Source of the DNA: Nematostella vectensis
Taxonomy: Eukaryota > Cnidaria > Anthozoa > Actiniaria > Edwardsiidae
Length of the DNA stretch: 64,000 bases
Reading direction: 5' to 3'
Assembly: GCF_932526225.1 (NCBI RefSeq)
Contig: NC_064035.1
Span: 14,266,566-14,330,565 of the forward strand
A program made the translations under genes and the position numbers. The notes under the pieces are model-generated. The model searched no databases, was not told where the DNA came from, and saw only the letters and a list, made by a program, of their open reading frames with translations. Below are positions 59,860-64,000 of this stretch, piece after piece (position 1 is the first letter of the stretch; the number at the start of each line of letters is the position of its first letter).

Positions 59860-60606
59860 GAGGAACAAACGGTTAAACGTATGGTTGAAGAGCAGCCACC
59901 ACCGCCGTCGGGTAGTCCCGAAGAACCCATCCTGTGCTCGATCTGTTTAGAGGAGGTGCAAAAAGAAACAAGCGCCGAGTTAGAATGCGGGCACGGAAAT
60001 CATCTGAAATGTGTGCTTAGACTCCGCTCTGCGGCCTGTCCAGTATGTAGGAGACCTTTAGTGAGCGATAAGCTATGCGTATGTGACCTGGATATTATGA
60101 GTATTGGATACAAAGAGCTCTCCGACGAAGAATCTTTCGATTATGAAGATCACAGGAGGGAGTGCGAATCGTTTCATGCCTACTGCCTAAGTGTAGGGTC
60201 GAGGTTCAGAGAGAAAGCATTAGAGTTCATGATGGAGACGGGGATTCAGCAAGCCGTAGACGAGAGTCGCAACGAGTATAGCTTGCCGACCGTGCGGGAT
60301 TTCCCGCGTGAAGTGAAATTTTTAGTTTACCTTGGACTGTTTGGCGGTGAGAATGATACCGAGACGCGACGTGAAATCTTCCCGTTGATTGACGAGGGTG
60401 GTGATGTATTCGCCTCGTTTCTTAGAGGTGAAACCTTTGTGGTTGATAGAGATTTCGTTCGCGAGTTGGACTACCAGATGTATCTTATGATGTGGGCAGA
60501 AGAGGAAAGGTTAGGGACGCGATGCGAGGCGTTCGAACGGTCAAGATGGGATAGTTTACCGTTCGTAGATTGGTTTTTAACACCTCATACTACCAACCGG
60601 CTTTAG
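59857..60606 (+). CDS. RING-finger protein, putative E3 ubiquitin ligase
   Basis: 249 residues. RING-H2 domain at residues 27-64 with the metal ligands C27, C30, C44, H46, H49, C52, C61 and C64; the core reads ILCSICLEE ... CGHGNHLKC ... CPVCRR. The remaining 180 residues are acidic and match nothing I know. RING proteins recruit E2 enzymes to ubiquitinate targets; viral ones often act against host defence, but there is no direct evidence here. Its first codons (MEEQTVKRMVEEQPPPP) are clearly related to those of the TFIIB-like gene (MEGQAVERMVEDQSPPP). Confidence 0.83.
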   Translation: MEEQTVKRMVEEQPPPPSGSPEEPILCSICLEEVQKETSAELECGHGNHLKCVLRLRSAACPVCRRPLVSDKLCVCDLDIMSIGYKELSDEESFDYEDHRRECESFHAYCLSVGSRFREKALEFMMETGIQQAVDESRNEYSLPTVRDFPREVKFLVYLGLFGGENDTETRREIFPLIDEGGDVFASFLRGETFVVDRDFVRELDYQMYLMMWAEEERLGTRCEAFERSRWDSLPFVDWFLTPHTTNRL

Positions 60607-60624
60607 CTCACACCTAAAAATTTT

Positions 60625-60665
60625 TTGAAAAGTGATTTAAGGACATGGCCGGTTTGATAGAAATG
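60625..60665 (+). promoter_or_regulatory. Conserved leader motif, gene 5
   Basis: TGAAAAGTGATTTAAGGACA followed by TGGCCGG and TTTGATAGAAATGG. Two changes lie within the TTTAAAGAC core. Alignment to the other leaders puts the start at the second ATG (60663). Confidence 0.75.
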
Positions 60666-60992
60666 GAGAACCAAACGGTGAAAGGCCCGAAAGTATCCCC
60701 CGTAAAGCGAACAACGGATTATAAGTGTCTTCATGGCAGAGTGAAATATTATTGCAAAGATTGTCACGGATCGCAAATCTGCCCTCACAACCGGAGAAAG
60801 ACGCGGTGCAGAGAATGTAACGGTGGTAGCATTTGTGAGCACAGACGAGCAAGATATGTCTGTAAAGACTGCAAGGGGAAAGGGATGTGTGAACACAGCA
60901 AACAGAGACCCTTTTGTAAGTTATGCGGGGGGTCTCAAATATGCGAACACGATAGACAAAAGCATCATTGCAGAACGTGTAACGGAAATTAA
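60663..60992 (+). CDS. Small zinc-binding protein with five CxH/CxxC repeats
   Basis: 109 residues from the ATG at 60663, chosen because it aligns with the other leaders and with their MExQ(T/A)V start; an upstream ATG at 60645 would add six residues. After a short basic start the protein is a tandem of five units of about 17 residues, pattern CxHxRxxxxCxxCxGxx (for example ICEHRRARYVCKDCKGKG). Such C-H-C-C repeats occur in many large marine DNA viruses, typically of unknown function, and probably bind zinc and nucleic acid. A strong 11-bp hairpin follows the stop. Confidence 0.78.
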   Translation: MENQTVKGPKVSPVKRTTDYKCLHGRVKYYCKDCHGSQICPHNRRKTRCRECNGGSICEHRRARYVCKDCKGKGMCEHSKQRPFCKLCGGSQICEHDRQKHHCRTCNGN

Positions 60993-61006
60993 CATTGACC
61001 CACTCA

Positions 61007-61035
61007 GTTTTGTAACGCGCCTCACGTTACAAAAC
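61007..61035. terminator. Hairpin between convergent genes
   Basis: GTTTTGTAACG and CGTTACAAAAC pair perfectly over 11 bp with a seven-base loop, 15 bp after the zinc-repeat gene. It would serve as a 3'-end signal for the rightward genes and faces the leftward set. Confidence 0.75.
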
Positions 61036-61189
61036 ACATACATTCCTAATCACCCTAACAACTAGCGATTCTGAAAATAGGTTTTGTATTTACATTGAGA
61101 GTTCGCGGTCGCCAGGGTGGTCTGGTATGCAGTCTATTGTTTAGCACGTGAACAGGTATTGTCTTCTTGCGGTACGTCACATCCGTCCA

Positions 61190-61204
61190 CATGCACCCCG
61201 CATG
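61190..61204 (-). terminator. Hairpin touching the stop codon of the 508-residue gene
   Basis: CATGC, loop of five, GCATG, immediately after the stop of the leftward gene. Short, but the third hairpin at a gene end in this block. Confidence 0.45.
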
Positions 61205-62731
61205 CTACCGGAATAGATACCAAGCTAAACCAGCCGTAAAGGCTGTGATCATGACGAGGTTAGTTTCGTGCTGTGTGTTCGTGGGTTTAATCACGTCCGG
61301 CTTTGAGTCTGTTTTCGCCTCCGGTTCCAGTTTGTGAGCCGTGACTGACTCGGTATGAGGTAACACAATCTTTGAGTGACCCATATTATGTTTTGGGATC
61401 GTTTTTATCTCGTTATTTATCGGATTCAGCCCCAGTTTCATATCAGTGGTGGCTTTTTGTAACTTGTTATTATAGCCAGCGATCGAAGTGTTGTTATTTA
61501 TCACAAGATACGATGGACTTAACCAACAGCCGAGGGCGAAAGCCAGGTCTAGTTTTTGTCTCGCCTGTTGTAAAGCAAACTGATACCGTTGTATACTTTT
61601 CGATATACTGTTTTCCACCACCGCGCTTTCAAAGAGTTTCGTGAAGACCTGTTTCGTTTCCTGAGCTGAACCGCTGTCACCAACGATTGACGACCGGGTC
61701 TGAACTTGCGCGCCTAGAATACAGTAAACAAAGGCTTCGATGCTCTGATTTATTCTAGACAACCCAGCTTTGGTTAACCCCATTGATTTTTCCGGAAAGA
61801 ACCACTCATACTGAAACCCAGTTCTAAGGTCTTTCAGGTACTCGATCTCAAAGTGATTCATGTGTTCGTGGTCGCTTTTGGCAGCGTCCCATTCGTCGTG
61901 TAATTGATCAATGGTGCCATAAGGCTTATACTTGTCGTTAGAAGATGACAAGCCGTGATAATCATAATTATAAACGTTCCCTAACCCATAATTTATCGGC
62001 CCGAGGAACCGGAAATCGTCACCAGTTCGGAATTCTGTTCTTAGTTTTTGGTAAGCCGCTTCGCTGTAAAAGTTTTTATTCCAACTGAAGAGCTTATCTT
62101 TCGGAAGAGGACATTGTAGCTCGTTTAATATTCGTCTGATAGTGAAAATGATGTGAAATCTGTAGAATGACCCCACTTGAGAGTCGTCAATCATGTCACG
62201 CGTCACACCACATCCAGCAGTAGCGCAAAACATAGCAAAATTCAAGGCTTGACTCCAATAACTGAGGTTCGAGGCGTCGAGCCACCTACTAGCCTCCTTT
62301 GCTGTTCTGAATACAAGCTCGCTGTCGGTGAATATGTCCCTAAAAACAAAGTGTGTCTTCAGCTTTGGTGTTATAAAAACATCGAAAGAGACGTAATTAT
62401 TTCTCGTAGGGTTTTCGTCCCACGGCAATATCTTGTACTCTGCACGCGCGTCTAGTCTGTATTGTTTTGGGAACCCAAACAGTTGCTGGATCGTTTCCTT
62501 GTATGCTTGTGTGTCGTCGGCGACTAGAAAATCCTGGATATTCTCAGGTTTCCAGCTGTCACCGGGGAAGTGGTATAATGTTTTGACTAGATTCCCATTC
62601 TTGTCGAATGGATCGTATTCGTCCCCATTGAAAACGAATTGCACATTACCGTGCTCGTCGGCAGAGAACCTGAAGCGTGAGTAGTAGGGGTACCTTTTCA
62701 CAAATTCTGTAAACTTCATCTTATATGACAT
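61205..62731 (-). CDS. 508-residue protein with C-terminal membrane anchor, possible structural protein
   Basis: Mostly soluble sequence, rich in aromatic residues, then a low-complexity polar stretch (about 430-485) and one terminal hydrophobic segment (VMITAFTAGLAWYLFR), so probably tail-anchored. The best ordered blocks are LNFAMFCATAGCGVTRDMI, GLTKAGLSRINQSIEAFVYC and NSISKSIQRYQFALQQARQK. The sequence resembles proteins I recall as uncharacterised and repeated in cnidarian genomes; I cannot name a family. Position in a virus-like block and convergence on the rightward genes suggest a late or structural role, by inference only. Upstream on the minus strand a weaker leader is present (TGATTTAAAAACATC). 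Start could be the ATG four codons later. Confidence 0.7.
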   Translation of the reverse strand: MSYKMKFTEFVKRYPYYSRFRFSADEHGNVQFVFNGDEYDPFDKNGNLVKTLYHFPGDSWKPENIQDFLVADDTQAYKETIQQLFGFPKQYRLDARAEYKILPWDENPTRNNYVSFDVFITPKLKTHFVFRDIFTDSELVFRTAKEASRWLDASNLSYWSQALNFAMFCATAGCGVTRDMIDDSQVGSFYRFHIIFTIRRILNELQCPLPKDKLFSWNKNFYSEAAYQKLRTEFRTGDDFRFLGPINYGLGNVYNYDYHGLSSSNDKYKPYGTIDQLHDEWDAAKSDHEHMNHFEIEYLKDLRTGFQYEWFFPEKSMGLTKAGLSRINQSIEAFVYCILGAQVQTRSSIVGDSGSAQETKQVFTKLFESAVVENSISKSIQRYQFALQQARQKLDLAFALGCWLSPSYLVINNNTSIAGYNNKLQKATTDMKLGLNPINNEIKTIPKHNMGHSKIVLPHTESVTAHKLEPEAKTDSKPDVIKPTNTQHETNLVMITAFTAGLAWYLFR

Positions 62732-62809
62732 ATAAGATGTTTTTAAATCAGTCCTTTACGCATCTCAATTCGTAGATCCATCCGACGGGAGTTCTCTCGT
62801 ACAGAAATT

Positions 62810-63403
62810 TCACCGAGCGGCTCGACTCGCCAGATCTTTCAAAATCTCTTCTCTTACTGTTTCCCTCAGCTTGGTGATGTTTACGTTTTTTTCGTCCTCT
62901 TTTCCTGACTTTTGACGAATCTGGAGCTTTAGAGCCTCAAACTTATCCACCTCATTCAAGATCAATGAAAACTCTTCATCTGATATTTTGTTGTCTTTCA
63001 AAGCTTTAGAAACCAAATCACGTATGCTATTCACCTTTGCCCCTGCCATCGCCGCCGTTTGGTCGTGCTTAGAGACTTTTCGCGACAGTCGTTTAGAAAC
63101 CGCCGCACAGCCTACAGACGTAAGACCGAAAACACCGGCCAAAGCGCCTAACGGAACTCCAACGACGATACCCAAACCTGACAGAGAAGTTCCTAAACCA
63201 CTAGACCCAAGAATGACGGATGCGAGTCCTAAGCCCACACTTACCTTTGAAAACACACTCTGCGCTCGTTTATACTTTTTCCTCACATTCTCGTAATGTT
63301 TAACTTCTTGCTCCAAACTTCCCAAAACATCGTGGGTCTTTTGGAGTCTGAAGTTATCACCACGTTGTGGTACATTTGGGTAGATTGAATTGTATTCTTC
63401 CAT
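62810..63403 (-). CDS. 197-residue protein with glycine-rich hydrophobic core
   Basis: Charged N-terminal coiled coil (about 15-50), a long hydrophobic glycine-rich stretch at about 55-105 (VGLGLASVILGSSGLG ... IVVGVPLGALAGVFGL), then a charged helical tail with KVSKHDQTAAMAGAKVNSIR and DNKISDEEFSLILNEVDKF. The hydrophobic part could form a helical hairpin in a membrane, like some membrane-penetration or virion-core proteins, but the family is unknown to me. It is read in the same direction as the 508-residue gene. The sequence before its ATG has ACTTAAAGAATAG, a degenerate form of the leader core. Confidence 0.7.
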   Translation of the reverse strand: MEEYNSIYPNVPQRGDNFRLQKTHDVLGSLEQEVKHYENVRKKYKRAQSVFSKVSVGLGLASVILGSSGLGTSLSGLGIVVGVPLGALAGVFGLTSVGCAAVSKRLSRKVSKHDQTAAMAGAKVNSIRDLVSKALKDNKISDEEFSLILNEVDKFEALKLQIRQKSGKEDEKNVNITKLRETVREEILKDLASRAAR

Positions 63404-63430
63404 AGTGTTATTATGGAGAGAGGCTATTCT

Positions 63431-64000
63431 TTAAGTAATTTCTAAGATTAGACGTATCGGGTAGAGGCCACGCTCTATTGTATTTCCGTCACCGTCCTTT
63501 ACACTAAAACGGAGACTACTCACGTAACCGACTGATGTGGTACTGACCTGTATCGGATCGTGTGGATTAAGGTATATCTTTCCTTCATCAAGCTCTATAG
63601 ATGTTAGGATTTGTGAGGGCGCCCCTTGTTGGAGGGAGTCAGACGCGTTCACAAGATCGCAGTGGATAAAAATAGTCTCGTGACCTATCATCTTTATCTC
63701 GTGGCGAGTGTTTGCTTCCAGCTCCCTGGTCTTGAGTCCTAACAGGCAGGCGAGCGGCTCATTCAACACGACGTTCCGATGAACTTCGAGTGACGAGTCT
63801 CTAATAGAGACTGACTTTTCACCAAGACGCATACCCCCATCTATTTGACGTTTTAGCGTCTCGATCGTATACTGCCCCGCGGGGATCCTAAGGATAATGT
63901 TCTCACCGTCGGAGACCGTTCCCTCGCTTGAGAGACTGTTACAACGATTATGAAACGCACATCCTCGCAGCGCGATAAACCGCGGCTTTTCAATAGGTTG
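63431..64000 (-). CDS. Capsid-like (jelly-roll candidate) protein, N-terminus outside the window
   Basis: The frame is open to the window edge: 189 residues and a stop. Beta-rich sequence with the patterns ENIILRIPAGQYTIETLKRQI, then ETIFIHCDLVNAS, QGAPSQILTSIEL and VSSLRFSVKDGDGNTIERG, ending LILEIT. The sequence around the IHCDLV block, with the closing SVKDGDG strand, resembles a recurring family in invertebrate Polinton-like or viral loci, sometimes called F54H12.2-like, which may be a minor capsid or penton protein. That link is from memory and needs a profile search. Gene order with the two neighbours suggests one structural module. Confidence 0.6.
   Translation of the reverse strand, partial: QPIEKPRFIALRGCAFHNRCNSLSSEGTVSDGENIILRIPAGQYTIETLKRQIDGGMRLGEKSVSIRDSSLEVHRNVVLNEPLACLLGLKTRELEANTRHEIKMIGHETIFIHCDLVNASDSLQQGAPSQILTSIELDEGKIYLNPHDPIQVSTTSVGYVSSLRFSVKDGDGNTIERGLYPIRLILEIT

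Larger units (their letters stand above)
57500..64000. mobile_element. Integrated DNA-virus-like element, right part outside the window
   Basis: Eight intronless genes packed with gaps of about 30-210 bp, in contrast to the exon-poor surroundings. Five run rightwards (57565-60992), three leftwards (61205-64000), meeting tail to tail. Several product types (TFIIB-like, ankyrin, RING, repeated CxH/CxxC zinc protein) are common in large nucleocytoplasmic DNA viruses. The leftward genes resemble families I associate, from memory, with repeated cnidarian virus-like or Polinton-like loci. No polymerase, integrase, packaging ATPase or protease is visible here, so the type of element is open. Shared upstream motifs show the genes form one unit. 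Confidence 0.7.

Overview
This is animal nuclear DNA, most likely from a cnidarian and probably an anthozoan such as a sea anemone. The evidence is many short exons with GT-AG introns, metazoan genes (IFT139/TTC21, CCDC12, a glycoprotein-hormone-type LGR receptor, beta-tubulin), Penelope-like and Ty3/Gypsy-type retroelements, MITEs and very abundant minisatellites. The species call is inference.

Layout. (1) 849-28915, minus strand: at least 37 exons of the TTC21B/IFT139 orthologue, all joining in frame for 1,192 codons; the last part of the gene lies beyond the left edge. One intron carries an 8 kb 21-bp minisatellite with a roughly 2 kb higher-order period and four copies of a palindromic spacer. 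(2) 29117-31133, plus strand: a complete seven-exon CCDC12 gene, divergent from TTC21B across 201 bp. (3) 32720-38685, minus: a complete nine-exon leucine-rich-repeat GPCR of the glycoprotein hormone receptor type, with an unusual repeat of 17 heptapeptides in its hinge. (4) 40711-48353, minus: a beta-tubulin isotype gene. Its introns hold a Penelope-like element fragment with hammerhead ribozymes, plus several minisatellites. (5) 50565-55077: a very recent Ty3/Gypsy LTR retrotransposon on the minus strand, with identical 177-bp LTRs, a 5-bp target duplication and one in-frame stop in gag. (6) 57.5-64.0 kb: a compact, intronless block of eight tightly packed genes that looks like part of a large DNA virus or virus-like element. 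It encodes a TFIIB-like factor, an ankyrin protein, a RING protein, a CxH/CxxC zinc-repeat protein, a small membrane protein, and three opposing genes that may be structural, the last running off the window.

The most interesting signal is in block 6. At least five consecutive genes are each preceded by the same leader (a GGTTTAAAGACATG core ending in TTTAATAAAATGG at the start codon), and several end in perfect hairpins. This suggests that the block carries its own promoter and 3'-end code, consistent with an encoded TFIIB-like factor and with self-contained viral transcription. A second theme is that several tandem repeats in the host genes start at exon-intron junctions and copy splice sites.
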